64,000 nt of DNA from assembly GCA_963767475.1 (NCBI GenBank), contig CAVYEI010000003.1, forward strand, positions 62,001 to 126,000, given 5' to 3'. Position 1 is the first letter of the stretch; each line of letters starts with the position of its first letter. Below are positions 1 to 8,148 of this stretch, in pieces. The position numbers were made by a program, and so were the translations under genes. The notes under the pieces were generated by a model. The model made no database searches, had not been told where the DNA came from, and saw only the letters and a list, made by a program, of their open reading frames with translations. This DNA comes from WHSW01 sp963767475. GTDB taxonomy: Bacteria; Actinomycetota; Thermoleophilia; Solirubrobacterales; 70-9.

Positions 1-2171
1 ACGCCCTCGCCGAAGCTGGCGTGAAGGACGTCGTCGCCGACCGAGTACGGGACCGGCGGCGGCGCCGGCTGCCTCGGGGACGGCGCCGAGAAGCCCTCAC
101 CCGAAGGCCGCTGCCCGAAGCCTGTGGCCCTGCTGCGGGCGTCGGTGCCACCCATCGACCATCCGGTCGCGGTGGTCGCCACGTGGGCCTCGATCAGGGC
201 CTCGGGCAGTTCCTTCAGAAACCGCGAGGGCACGTTCCAGCTCGCCCCGCCGTGCAGCGAGCGACGCCGCGCGTAGGTGAGCCAGAGCCGCTCGCGCGCC
301 CGGGTGACGCCGACGTAGGCGAGTCGGCGCTCTTCTTCGACGTTGCCCTCCTCGAGCGAGCGCATGTGCGGGAACACGCCCTCCTCGCAGCCGATCACGA
401 AGACGGCGTCGTACTCGAGGCCCTTGGCGTTGTGCAGCGACATCAACGTCGCCAGGCTCTCCTCCTCGCGGATGTCGTCCTGGACCGTGACCAGCGAGAT
501 CTGGGCGAGGAATTCCTCCAGCGGGGTGATCTCAGAGTCGCCCTCGAGCTCCCGGTTGGCGTCGAACTCGCCGGCGACGCCGACCAGCTCCTCGAGGTTC
601 TCGATCCGGCCTTCGGCCTCGATCGTGCGCTCGGCCTCGAGCGCCTCGATGTAGCCCGTCTCGTGCAGGGTCGCCTCCAGCAGCTCGGCGACCGGTCCGT
701 GCTTGTCGGCGCGCTGGCGCAGCGCCGCCATCGTCTCGGCAAAGCGCCCGACCGCCTTCAGCGCCGCCGAGCCCAGGCCCGGGATCGCGGTGTGGTTGGC
801 CATCACCTCCCAGACGTCGGCGCCGATCGTGTTCGCGTGCGAGAGCATCCGCGCCTGGGTCTGCTGGCCGATCCCGCGCCGCGGCGAGTTGACCACGCGC
901 CCGAACGAGATCCCGTCGGCGGGATTGGCGAGCAGCTGCAGGTAGGCGACCGCGTCCTTGATCTCGGCGCGTTCATAGAACTTCGTCCCGCCGATCACCT
1001 GGTAGGGGATCTCGAACCGCACCAGCGTGTCCTCGAGCACCCGGCTCTGGGCGTTGACGCGGTAGAAGACCGCGATCTGGTCGCGAGACATCCCCTCCTC
1101 GACCAGCCGGTTGACCTCGGAGGCGACGTAGCGAGCCTCGGCGTGCTCGTCGTCGAATTCGCCGACGACGATCTGCTCGCCGCGCCGGCCGTCGGTCCAC
1201 AGGTGCTTCGGCTTTTGGTCGACGTTGTGGGCGATCAGCCCGTTGGCCGCGTCGAGGATCGTCTGGGTGGAGCGGTAGTTCTGCTCGAGCAGAACCGTGT
1301 CGGCGTCCGGGAAGTCGTGCTCGAACTCGAGGATGTTGCGGATGTCGGCGCCGCGGAACGAGTAGACGGCCTGGAAATCGTCGCCAACCACGGTCAGATT
1401 GCGGTGCTCCTCGGCGAGCAGCTGCAGCATCCGGTACTGGGCCCGGTTGGTGTCCTGGTACTCGTCGACGAGCACCCAGCGGAAGATGTTGCGGTACTTC
1501 TCGCGCACGTCTCCAAACAGCTCGAGCAGGTTGACCGTGCGCACGAGCAGGTCGTCGAAGTCCATCGCCGAGGCCTCGACCATGCGGCGCTCGTAGAGGT
1601 TGTAGACGTCGGCGACCGCCTGCTCGCGCTCCGAGCTCGCCGCCGAGGCGTAGTCAGAGGTGTCGGTGAGCTGGTTCTTGGCGGCCGAGATCGCCGCCTT
1701 GACCGAGCGCGGCGGGTAGCGCTTCGGGTCGAGCTCGAGCTCGGTCATGCAGCGCTTCACCATCCGCACCGAGTCGGCCTCGTCGTAGATCGTGAAGGCG
1801 CGCTTGTAGCCGAGCCGGGTGGCGTCGGCGCGCAAGATGCGGGCGCAGGCGGAATGGAAGGTCATCACCCACATCGCCCGCGAGATCCCGCCGATCAGGC
1901 TCGCGACCCGCTCGCGCATCTCGGTCGCGGCCTTGTTCGTGAAGGTGATCGCGAGGATCTCCATCGGCCGCGCCCGTCCGGTCGCCAGCAGCCAGGCGAT
2001 CCGGTGGGTGAGCACCCGCGTCTTGCCCGAGCCGGCGCCGGCGAGCACCAGCAGCGGCCCGTCGCCGTGGGTGACCGCCTCGCACTGGGCCGGGTTGAGC
2101 CCCTCCAGCAGCCGCTCTTCCGAGTCCATTCCGACCTGGACCGGGGCTCCGTATGCGCCTTCGTCGCTCAC
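1..2171 (-). CDS. pcrA: ATP-dependent DNA helicase PcrA/UvrD (3' end outside window)
   Basis: Superfamily 1A 3'-5' helicase for DNA repair and replication-fork maintenance. Translating the minus strand gives the Q-motif region (LLEGLNPAQ), Walker A (GAGSGKT), motif Ia (ITFTNKAA), the DEYQDTN Walker B box, motif III (VVGDDFQAVYSFRGAD), motif IV (LEQNYRS), motif V (SLHNAKGLEYDAVF) and motif VI (EERRLAYVGVTRA), in family order. About 720 residues are visible. The protein leaves the window inside the typical PcrA C-terminal segment (VGDDVLHASFGEG), so only a few dozen residues are missing. I chose GTG at 2171; an in-frame ATG at 2129 is also possible, and neither has a strong ribosome site. A TATCCT box lies just upstream of the GTG, which would suit leaderless transcription. 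It follows cysE by 45 bases on the same strand. Confidence 0.95.
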   Translation of the reverse strand, partial: MSDEGAYGAPVQVGMDSEERLLEGLNPAQCEAVTHGDGPLLVLAGAGSGKTRVLTHRIAWLLATGRARPMEILAITFTNKAATEMRERVASLIGGISRAMWVMTFHSACARILRADATRLGYKRAFTIYDEADSVRMVKRCMTELELDPKRYPPRSVKAAISAAKNQLTDTSDYASAASSEREQAVADVYNLYERRMVEASAMDFDDLLVRTVNLLELFGDVREKYRNIFRWVLVDEYQDTNRAQYRMLQLLAEEHRNLTVVGDDFQAVYSFRGADIRNILEFEHDFPDADTVLLEQNYRSTQTILDAANGLIAHNVDQKPKHLWTDGRRGEQIVVGEFDDEHAEARYVASEVNRLVEEGMSRDQIAVFYRVNAQSRVLEDTLVRFEIPYQVIGGTKFYERAEIKDAVAYLQLLANPADGISFGRVVNSPRRGIGQQTQARMLSHANTIGADVWEVMANHTAIPGLGSAALKAVGRFAETMAALRQRADKHGPVAELLEATLHETGYIEALEAERTIEAEGRIENLEELVGVAGEFDANRELEGDSEITPLEEFLAQISLVTVQDDIREEESLATLMSLHNAKGLEYDAVFVIGCEEGVFPHMRSLEEGNVEEERRLAYVGVTRARERLWLTYARRRSLHGGASWNVPSRFLKELPEALIEAHVATTATGWSMGGTDARSRATGFGQRPSGEGFSAPSPRQPAPPPVPYSVGDDVLHASFGEG

Positions 2172-2216
2172 CCCCGCGAGGATAGTCCCGCCCGCGGCGC
2201 CCTTGAGCCTCTGCGC

Positions 2217-2951
2217 TCAGCCCCCGGCGGTGGTCGGGCCGCGCTTGGCCCGCAGCTGCTTGACCTCACCCTCGGAGGCCTTGCCGTCGAGCTCGCGCAT
2301 CCGCTCCTCGATCGCGCCGAGGCGGTCGGAGAGCGTCTTGATCGCGTCCGCGATCGGGTCCGGAAGGTGGATCCAGTCGGCGTCGGGGCCCTCGGGGCGC
2401 TTGCCCTCGACCCGGACCGGGTGGCCGGGGTTGCCGACCACGGTCGAGTTGGCGGGCACGTCCTCGATCACCACCGTGTTGGCGCCGACCTTGGCGCCGT
2501 GGCCGACCGTCACCGGGCCGAGCAGCTTCGCCCCCGAGCCGATCGTGACGTCGTCCTGAACCGTCGGATGGCGCTTGCCGCGGGCGAAGCCGGTGCCGCC
2601 GAGGGTGACCCCCTGATAGAGCGTCACCCGGTCGCCGATCTCGGCCGTCTCGCCGATCACGACCCCGGACCCGTGGTCGATGAAGAACTCCTCCCCGATC
2701 GTCGCCGCCGGGTGGATCTCGATCCCGGTCACGGCGCGGCTGGTGAAGGAGATCGTCCGCGGAGCCAGCGGCACGCCCGCCTCGTAGAGCGCGTGCGAGA
2801 CCCGGTGGGCGAGCAGTGCCTGCACGCCTGCCCAGCTGGAGAGGATCTCGATCGTGCCGACGCCGCGCGCGGCGGGATCGCGGTCGCGTGCCGCGGTGAC
2901 GTCACAGCCGATCTCATGGACGACGCGCCGAAATGTTCCCAGGCCCAGCAT
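2217..2951 (-). CDS. cysE: serine O-acetyltransferase
   Basis: Makes O-acetylserine from serine and acetyl-CoA, the first step of cysteine synthesis. The protein has 244 residues. It shows the family's left-handed beta-helix of hexapeptide repeats with the signatures DHGSGVVIGETAEIGD, GVTLGG and GKRHPT, which carry the catalytic His/Asp and the acetyl-CoA site. A helical tail after the hexapeptides (around TLSDRLGAIEERMREL) is longer than the short C-terminus that docks into CysK in other bacteria. The open frame extends further upstream, but that extension lies over cysK and lacks CysE character. ATG at 2951 sits four bases after the cysK stop, so the two are translationally coupled. Cytoplasmic, probably working with CysK. 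Confidence 0.94.
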   Translation of the reverse strand: MLGLGTFRRVVHEIGCDVTAARDRDPAARGVGTIEILSSWAGVQALLAHRVSHALYEAGVPLAPRTISFTSRAVTGIEIHPAATIGEEFFIDHGSGVVIGETAEIGDRVTLYQGVTLGGTGFARGKRHPTVQDDVTIGSGAKLLGPVTVGHGAKVGANTVVIEDVPANSTVVGNPGHPVRVEGKRPEGPDADWIHLPDPIADAIKTLSDRLGAIEERMRELDGKASEGEVKQLRAKRGPTTAGG

Positions 2952-2955
2952 CAGC

Positions 2956-3903
2956 TCACTCGGCGACGAAGAATGGCAGCGACATGTACCGCTCACCGCC
3001 GTCGGGTGCGATCGTGACGATCCGCTTGCCCGCCATCTCCGGCCGTGCCGCGAGCTCGAGCGCAGCATGGAAGGCCGCCCCGGCGGAGATCCCGACCAGC
3101 AGGCCCTCCCGCTCCGCCGCGTCGCGCGCGGACTGCAGCGCCGTCTCATCGTCGACGGCGATCACCTCGTCGATCACGGACCGGTCGAGCACCTCGGGGA
3201 CGAAGCCGGGGCCGATCCCCTGGATCTTGTGCGGCCCGGGCGCCTCGCCGGAGAGCACGGCCGAGGTCGCGGGCTCGACCGCAATCACCTGAAAGCCTGG
3301 CCGGCGCTCCTTCAGCACCTGCCCCACACCGGTGATCGTGCCGCCGGTGCCGACCCCGGTGACCAGCGCGTCGACCTCACCGTCGAGGTCGGTCCAGATC
3401 TCCTCCGCCGTCGTCCGCCGGTGGATCTCCGGGTTGGCCGGGTTCGAGAACTGCTGGGGCATGAAGGCGCTGCGCTCGGCGACGATCTCCTCGGCGAGCC
3501 TGATCGCCTCGGCCATGCCGCCAAGCGAGGGCGTCTCGTGGACCTCCGCCCCGTAGGCGCGCAGGAGCTTGGCCCGCTCGCGGCTCATCCCCTCCGGCAG
3601 GGTGAGCACGAGGTCATAACCGCGCGCGGCGCTGACCAGCGCCAGCGCGATCCCGGTGTTGCCGCTGGTCGGCTCGACGATCGTGCCGCCCGGCTCCAGG
3701 GCGCCGTCGCGCTCGGCCGCTTCGATCATCGCCACGCCGATCCGGTCCTTGACCGAACCACCCGGGTTCAGGTACTCGAGCTTTGCGACCACCTCGGCGC
3801 CGAGCCCGTCGCCGAGGCGCCGGAGCTCGACCATCGGTGTATTGCCGATCACGGCCGAAGCCTCGGCGGCCGTCCGCTGCCGTGCTGTCGAAGGCGAGGT
3901 CAC
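2956..3903 (-). CDS. cysK: cysteine synthase (O-acetylserine sulfhydrylase)
   Basis: PLP enzyme that converts O-acetylserine plus sulfide to cysteine. It has 315 residues, normal for the family. The PLP lysine is in NPGGSVKDR, the substrate loop is TSGNTG, and the phosphate-binding loop is GVGTGGTITG; the C-terminal GISAGAA segment is also present. GTG at 3903 was chosen because INTPMVEL-type sequence begins about 20 residues later and GGGCAGG lies just upstream. The longer frame up to 4002 adds atypical sequence. It heads a cysK-cysE-pcrA strand run and is divergent from the lipoprotein gene at 4006. A cysteine-free Rrf2 regulator at 6879-7277 may control it. Confidence 0.95.
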   Translation of the reverse strand: MTSPSTARQRTAAEASAVIGNTPMVELRRLGDGLGAEVVAKLEYLNPGGSVKDRIGVAMIEAAERDGALEPGGTIVEPTSGNTGIALALVSAARGYDLVLTLPEGMSRERAKLLRAYGAEVHETPSLGGMAEAIRLAEEIVAERSAFMPQQFSNPANPEIHRRTTAEEIWTDLDGEVDALVTGVGTGGTITGVGQVLKERRPGFQVIAVEPATSAVLSGEAPGPHKIQGIGPGFVPEVLDRSVIDEVIAVDDETALQSARDAAEREGLLVGISAGAAFHAALELAARPEMAGKRIVTIAPDGGERYMSLPFFVAE

Positions 3904-4005
3904 GCCTGCCCAAGGTACTGAGTGACCGCCCTTCTGGCTACGCTTGCGAAACCGACGACCACGATCGACCGCCGGGGTGATTCGCCCGGGCCAAGGAGTC
4001 AAACC

Positions 4006-4419
4006 ATGTCCGCTTCACCCCTCACCACGCGCCTGCGCGTGCTCGCGTTGATCGCTGGCTGCGTCGCAGTCCTCGGGCTTGCCGCCTGCGGCGGCGACGA
4101 CGAGACCACCGCCAGCTCGACCACCACGCCGACCGGAGCGACCGGGGCCGAGACGACCGACACCACTGACACGACCGATCTCTCGGGCGGCGACGCGAGC
4201 GAGCTCCGCGACCAGTTCAACCAGCAGCTGCTCCAGGTCCTGACGACGACCCAGGACCTGACCGAGTCGCAGGCGCAGTGTGCGATCGACGCGCTCGAGG
4301 AGAGCGTCTCCGACGAGGAGCTCCAGGAGGCGATCGTCGAGGCGGCCGAGTCCGGCCAGCCTCCCCAGGACCTGATCGACTCGGCCTTCGACGCCGGGGC
4401 GCAGTGCGCTAACGAGTAG
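4006..4419 (+). CDS. small secreted lipoprotein of unknown function
   Basis: The 137-residue product begins with a lipoprotein signal peptide ending in the lipobox LAAC, so Cys27 should be lipidated and anchored outside the membrane. A Thr/Ser/Asp-rich spacer (about residues 28-65) follows, then an acidic helical segment containing two cysteines (in AQCAID and near the C-terminus in AQCANE) that could form a disulfide. ATG at 4006 is preceded by AAGGAGTC at good spacing. A strong hairpin terminator at 4465-4491 ends the transcript, so this appears to be a single-gene unit divergent from cysK. I do not recognise a named family. Confidence 0.85.
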   Translation: MSASPLTTRLRVLALIAGCVAVLGLAACGGDDETTASSTTTPTGATGAETTDTTDTTDLSGGDASELRDQFNQQLLQVLTTTQDLTESQAQCAIDALEESVSDEELQEAIVEAAESGQPPQDLIDSAFDAGAQCANE

Positions 4420-4464
4420 GCGCAGGCGCCAGATCACGCCTCGAGCCGACGGCCCGAGGTCCGC

Positions 4465-4491
4465 AAACGGCCGGCCGACGCCGGCCGTTTT
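4465..4491 (+). terminator. intrinsic terminator after lipoprotein gene
   Basis: A perfect 11-bp inverted repeat (4465-4475 with 4480-4490, AAACGGCCGGC and its complement) closes a four-base loop. The A-tract and T-tract at the two ends make it usable from either strand, with TTTT at 4488-4491 for the plus strand. Confidence 0.85.
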
Positions 4492-4657
4492 GCGCTCCCA
4501 ACCGCAACTTTGAGCCGGAAATTAGGTTAGTTCGGTTAGCTGGGTCGGTCGGGGAAACTCGAGTCGGCCCCAAGCCGACCTTCCGCCGCCGTCCGCGGCG
4601 AACACTTCACGGTCGCCACACGGACGGCGGTCGTCAGACATCCAAAGGAGCAATTCC

Positions 4658-5377
4658 ATGCGTATGAAGCACACCCTGGGCTTCGCGCTCTGTCTCGTCG
4701 TGGCCATCGTTCCGGCCGGCGCGGCGTTCGGCGCGACCGCAATTCAGACGATCGACGCCGAGCTCGGCGGCAAGGCGACGCCGAAGTTCGACAAGAAGAC
4801 GTTCAAGAAGACCTCGATCGCGGTCGAGACCACGACTACGGACTCAGCGAACGCGGCCGCCGTCCCGCCGAAGGCGACCACGGCGTCGATCAAGTTCGAC
4901 TCCAAGGACATGAAGTTCGACACCGCCGCGGTCCCCGGATGCACGGCGACGCAGATCTCGGGCACCAGCACTGACGCGGCGCTCGCCGCCTGCGGTAGTG
5001 CCCAAGTCGGGTCCGGCAGCGCGATCGCGGCGCTCCCGTTCGGCGCCGGCGGCACACGGCAGGACTTCCCCGCCGTCGTCACCGCGTTCAACCGCTCCGA
5101 CGCGAAGGGGATCCTGCTGCATTCCCGCGTTGACGCGCTCGGCACGACCGCGGTGCTCACCGGCACGATCGCGGGCACGACGCTGAGCCTGCAGGTCCCG
5201 CCGCTCGGTGGTGGCGTAGGCGCGATCGCTCAGTTCCAGACCACGGTCAAGGCCGGCAAGTACGTCCAGGGCCGCTGCAAGTCGAAGACGATCAAGACCT
5301 CGTCGACGTTCACGTTCTCCGACGCTCCGGCGGCGACGGCGACCGACTCGCAGAAGTGCAAGCAGAAGAGCTCTTAG
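4658..5377 (+). CDS. secreted protein of unknown function
   Basis: A 239-residue exported protein. A classical signal peptide (residues 1 to about 26, ending GAAFGA) is followed by a Lys/Thr-rich and Ser-rich beta-type domain. Cysteines occur in PGCTAT, AACGSA, GRCKSK and QKCKQK, consistent with two disulfides outside the cell. ATG at 4658 has AAAGGAG seven bases upstream. The 5' untranslated region (about 4540-4640) holds G- and C-runs able to pair (GGTCGG with CCGACC, GGGG with CCCC). A terminator at 5405-5437 closes the unit. I recognise the style from exported proteins of soil actinobacteria but not a functional family. Confidence 0.82.
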   Translation: MRMKHTLGFALCLVVAIVPAGAAFGATAIQTIDAELGGKATPKFDKKTFKKTSIAVETTTTDSANAAAVPPKATTASIKFDSKDMKFDTAAVPGCTATQISGTSTDAALAACGSAQVGSGSAIAALPFGAGGTRQDFPAVVTAFNRSDAKGILLHSRVDALGTTAVLTGTIAGTTLSLQVPPLGGGVGAIAQFQTTVKAGKYVQGRCKSKTIKTSSTFTFSDAPAATATDSQKCKQKSS

Positions 5378-5404
5378 CAACGAGCTGACTCACCCGCTTC
5401 GGCC

Positions 5405-5437
5405 ACGGCCCCGCTCACCGCATGTGAGTGGGGCCGT
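5405..5437. terminator. bidirectional hairpin terminator
   Basis: A 14-bp stem (5405-5418 with 5424-5437, one G-T wobble) closes a five-base loop. It sits between the converging genes ending at 5377 (plus) and 5457 (minus), so it may serve both strands. The T-run on the plus side is weak (TTGT). Confidence 0.75.
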
Positions 5438-5456
5438 TGTCGTTGGAGCCTGCGTC

Positions 5457-5933
5457 CTAGAGGGAGATGAGAGCCGCCAAGAACAGGGCGAACGCCGTCC
5501 AGGTCGCCGCGGCTTGGATCCAGTTGAGCGTGAGGTAGCGCTGCCGTCCGGCCTCCCAGTCCGCGGACATCGCCTCCGGGTCCCAGGCCAGCATCACGTC
5601 GTAGTGCGGTTCCTTCCACACGTTGGAGACGATGTACACACCGACGATCACCGCGGCGAGGCCGATCGCGGTGAGCACGAAGGCGGCGGAGCCCGGATCA
5701 CCCCCGAGGGTCACGAGCGCGACGATCGGCGCGATGGCCATCCCGATCGCGCAGATGTAGTTGAACCAGGCCTTCCTCGCAACGGGAAGGAACGCTCGCA
5801 AGAAGCGCTCGAAGCTCCCGCCGTCCATCGCTTCGAGCATCGGGTGCATGACCAGCGTCAGCATCGCCAAGAGGCCAGACCAGAGCCCCGAGAACACGAC
5901 GGACGCGGCGAGCGCCCCCTCTTCAGCCGTCAT
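5457..5933 (-). CDS. four-helix membrane protein, DUF1772-like
   Basis: A 158-residue integral membrane protein with about four hydrophobic helices: near residues 8-30, 58-78, 84-105 and 138-157. The spacing and the sequence around MHPMLEAM and the C-terminal LNWIQAAATWTAF resemble the DUF1772/anthrone-oxygenase-like family, whose bacterial members are mostly uncharacterised; this assignment is tentative. ATG at 5933 has a near-perfect AGGAGGAG ribosome site immediately upstream, which rules out the longer open frame reaching 6350. It is divergent from the universal stress gene at 5986, leaving only about 50 bases for both promoters. Confidence 0.8.
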   Translation of the reverse strand: MTAEEGALAASVVFSGLWSGLLAMLTLVMHPMLEAMDGGSFERFLRAFLPVARKAWFNYICAIGMAIAPIVALVTLGGDPGSAAFVLTAIGLAAVIVGVYIVSNVWKEPHYDVMLAWDPEAMSADWEAGRQRYLTLNWIQAAATWTAFALFLAALISL

Positions 5934-5985
5934 ATCTCCTCCTGCATTTGCCCGCTGGTGACCGTTTGGTGGATACTGCGCTCCG

Positions 5986-6399
5986 ATGATTTCTACCGTG
6001 GCGGTCGCAACCGACGGGTCGGCAACGGCACACGAGGCTGTCAATGAGGCGAGTGAGATCGCGCGGCGCTTTGGCGCCAAGCTCTGGCTCTTGAGCGCCT
6101 TTAAGGATTCGCCAAGTGAAGACCAGGACATCGAACTGCAATGGGCCTCTAACTCGTCCGCGCAGGTGAAGTCTCTGCTCGAACAAATCGAGGCAGATCT
6201 GGGTGCGGCTGGGCTCGAGTGCGAGACGCGAGTGGCCGAAGGAGATCCCGCTGAAGTAGTGGTGCGGCTCGCGGCCGACGTCGGTGCCGACCTGCTGGTG
6301 ATCGGCAACAAGGGGATGCAGCGACGCGTCCTCGGCAGCGTGCCGAACACGGTGACTCACACGGCCGCCTGCTCGGTGCTGGTCGTCAAGACGACCTGA
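5986..6399 (+). CDS. universal stress protein, UspA family
   Basis: A 137-residue single Usp domain. Typical features are the N-terminal strand VAVATDGS, the conserved ADLLVIGNKG segment and the ATP-binding signature G-x2-G-x9-GS (GNKGMQRRVLGSVPNTV), followed by CSVLVVK. Retention of the glycines and serine suggests the ATP-binding subclass. Family members are induced by stress or growth arrest; the target here is unknown. It and the next gene have somewhat lower GC and less biased codons than their neighbours, which may reflect recent acquisition or low expression. Confidence 0.92.
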   Translation: MISTVAVATDGSATAHEAVNEASEIARRFGAKLWLLSAFKDSPSEDQDIELQWASNSSAQVKSLLEQIEADLGAAGLECETRVAEGDPAEVVVRLAADVGADLLVIGNKGMQRRVLGSVPNTVTHTAACSVLVVKTT

Positions 6400-6460
6400 G
6401 GTAGCGCGCGAACGGCCGGGCGGCGGCGGTGCCTCGCCGAAGCGAGATACTGCGCGGGCG

Positions 6461-6859
6461 ATGTCGCAGGAGAACGTGGAGATCGTCCGGCGGGCCGTTA
6501 CGGCGCTGAACGAGCGTGACATTGACGACTACCTGGCTTGTTGCACCCAGGACGTGCAGCTGTTTCCTCCTAGTGCGCAGATCGAGGGCGCATACGAAGG
6601 ACCGTCCGGGGTTCGGCGCTTCCTCGCCGATGTTCAGGACGCTGGGCCAGACTTCCGGCTCGAGGTCGAGCATCTTGAGAGCTTGACCCCCGAGGTGGTT
6701 CTTGCGTCTCTGCGCGTCACCGCCAGCGGACGAACGACTGGAATCGACACCGATCTCCAGATCACCAATGTCTACGAGCTTGCCGGCGGCAAGATCAGAC
6801 GTGTGCGGGTCTTCCGAGACCGGGAAGAAGCCCTCGAAGCCGCCGGGCTGTCGGAGTAG
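6461..6859 (+). CDS. SnoaL-like / nuclear transport factor 2 fold protein
   Basis: A 132-residue protein beginning MSQENVEIVRRA, a start characteristic of a SnoaL-like family abundant in Thermoleophilia. The predicted alpha+beta cone (helices to about residue 30, then strands carrying VQLFPP, FRLEVEHL, VLASLRV and ITNVYELAGGKI) matches the NTF2-like fold. Such proteins can be small isomerases, hydrolases or ligand binders; no catalytic pair can be assigned. It lies 61 bases after the stress protein gene on the same strand and may share its transcript. Confidence 0.85.
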   Translation: MSQENVEIVRRAVTALNERDIDDYLACCTQDVQLFPPSAQIEGAYEGPSGVRRFLADVQDAGPDFRLEVEHLESLTPEVVLASLRVTASGRTTGIDTDLQITNVYELAGGKIRRVRVFRDREEALEAAGLSE

Positions 6860-6878
6860 GCGATGTCGCGGCGCGTAG

Positions 6879-7277
6879 TTAGATGTGGTACATCCCCGCG
6901 CCGACCTCGTCGGCCTCGCGACGGGCGATGTCGGCGATCGTGGTGCGACTGAAGACGCCCCGCAGCGCCTCGACGCCCTCCTTCCAGATCCCCCCGGCCT
7001 CGTCGGCCTCGGCGCCGACCTTGCCGTCGAGCGCCTGGACGACCTCGATCACGGTGATCTGGTCGGGTGGGCGTGCGAGCCGGTAACCGCCCTTGACGCC
7101 GCGCTGGCTGAGCAGCAGACCGTCGCGGCGCAGGGTCGAGAACAGCTGCTCGAGGAACTGCACCGGCATCTCTCGGCGCTCGGCGATCTGGGCGATCGGC
7201 ACCGGCCGTTCGCCGGAGCGGGCGAGCTCGGCCATCGCGACGACGGCGTAGCGAGACTTCGAGGTCACCGAGATCAT
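6879..7277 (-). CDS. Rrf2-family regulator without cysteines, CymR-like
   Basis: A 132-residue winged-helix repressor. The N-terminus (SKSRYAVVAMAELA), the recognition region (FLEQLFSTLRRDGLL) and the wing (RGVKGGYRLAR) are typical of Rrf2 proteins. There is no cysteine at all, so it cannot hold the Fe-S cluster of IscR or NsrR. The C-terminus (a TT-x2-D-x-A helix ending GMYHI) resembles that of Bacillus CymR, the cysteine-metabolism repressor that binds CysK. cysK and cysE lie 3 kb away. A perfect dyad at 7302-7322 is a likely autoregulatory operator. CymR-like function is an inference; family membership is firm. Confidence 0.88.
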   Translation of the reverse strand: MISVTSKSRYAVVAMAELARSGERPVPIAQIAERREMPVQFLEQLFSTLRRDGLLLSQRGVKGGYRLARPPDQITVIEVVQALDGKVGAEADEAGGIWKEGVEALRGVFSRTTIADIARREADEVGAGMYHI

Positions 7278-7301
7278 CGCGGCCGTCGCTCCGACTTCAT
7301 C

Positions 7302-7322
7302 ATCGGTCCAGTTGTAACCGAT
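7302..7322. promoter_or_regulatory. ATCGGT-N9-ACCGAT dyad, possible Rrf2 operator
   Basis: A perfect 6-bp inverted repeat with a 9-bp spacer lies 25 bp upstream of the Rrf2 start codon. A CCGATATCGG palindrome overlaps its right arm (7318-7327). Size and position suit autoregulation by a dimeric winged-helix protein. No binding data are available from sequence alone. Confidence 0.4.
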
Positions 7323-7486
7323 ATCGGCGGAAAAACCTCGCTCCTACCGGAGGTCGGCCGGACGGCCGCGCGGAACATGGCTACGATGCTGCGCGCGGCA
7401 AGAGAGGAAGCCGTGAGCCGGTCGGCCATCCGCGGCCGGCGAGCGCGCATAGGAGATCAGCCGGGATCCCGCCCCGGCTCGGAGTT

Positions 7487-8101
7487 GTGCCCTTGAACGA
7501 CGAACGACGCTGCCTGATCATCGACAAGCAGCCCGCCATACGGATGGGGGTTCGTGGCCTGCTCGCCGATCGGTACGAGGTCTCGGAGGCCGAGGACGGC
7601 CGCGACGCGCTCGAGCTGACCACGATCGAGGACTTCGACGTCGCGATCGTCGAGCTGGCGGCGATCAAGAGCGGCGACTCGCTCACGGGCCTACGAGCGA
7701 TCAGGGCGTTGCGAAAGGCGCGACCCGGCCTTGGCATCGTCGCCCATGCCGCGCGCGCCGAACGCCATGCGGCCGCCGAGGCGATCGACGCCGGTGCCAC
7801 GGCCTACGTGGCCAAGAGCTCGCCGGCCGCCCAGCTCGAAAGAGCGGTCGACGCCGCCGCCGACGCGGAGACCTTCATCGACCCGGCGGCGCGCCGCAAC
7901 GGCGTTCGGGACTTGACCCGGCGCCAGCGCGAGATCCTGCAGCTGTACGCCAACGGGCTCTCGACCGAGCATGCAGCCGAGCACCTCGGGCTCAGCACCG
8001 AGACGATCCGCACCCACACCAAGGGAGTCCTCTCGCGCCTCGAGGCCCGGGACCGCACCCACGCGGTCGCCATCGGCCTCCGCTCTAGCCTGATCGAGTA
8101 G
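7487..8101 (+). CDS. LuxR-type regulator with atypical receiver domain
   Basis: The protein has about 204 residues: an N-terminal receiver-like domain (1-125) and a C-terminal LuxR helix-turn-helix (about 142-200, LTRRQREIL and LSTETIRTH). The receiver keeps the early acidic residue (LIID) and the lysine (YVAKSS), but the phospho-acceptor aspartate is replaced by glutamate (VAIVEL, residue 56). It may therefore be constitutively on or respond to something other than phosphorylation. Start choice: GTG at 7487 has GGAG too close, while TTG at 7493 has GGAG at 8-base spacing and may be the true start. It converges with the HDOD-LuxR gene. Confidence 0.85.
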   Translation: MPLNDERRCLIIDKQPAIRMGVRGLLADRYEVSEAEDGRDALELTTIEDFDVAIVELAAIKSGDSLTGLRAIRALRKARPGLGIVAHAARAERHAAAEAIDAGATAYVAKSSPAAQLERAVDAAADAETFIDPAARRNGVRDLTRRQREILQLYANGLSTEHAAEHLGLSTETIRTHTKGVLSRLEARDRTHAVAIGLRSSLIE

Positions 8102-8148
8102 ACCCCGCACGCCCGGAGGCGAAGCCGAGGACGTGGCGGGAGTTGTTC

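Noticed and set aside
21..3017. Very long open frame on the plus strand across pcrA, cysE and cysK
   Set aside because: It is opposite three clear genes, is Arg/Asp/Val-rich low-information sequence and has no family motif; it results from the high GC content.
4516..4540. GGTTAG repeats as a promoter of the 4658 gene
   Set aside because: No pair of -35 and -10 boxes with acceptable spacing could be fitted.
8102..8148. Possible terminator between the two converging regulator genes
   Set aside because: The candidate arms (CCCCGCAC and GTGGCGGG) do not pair well and no T-run follows.
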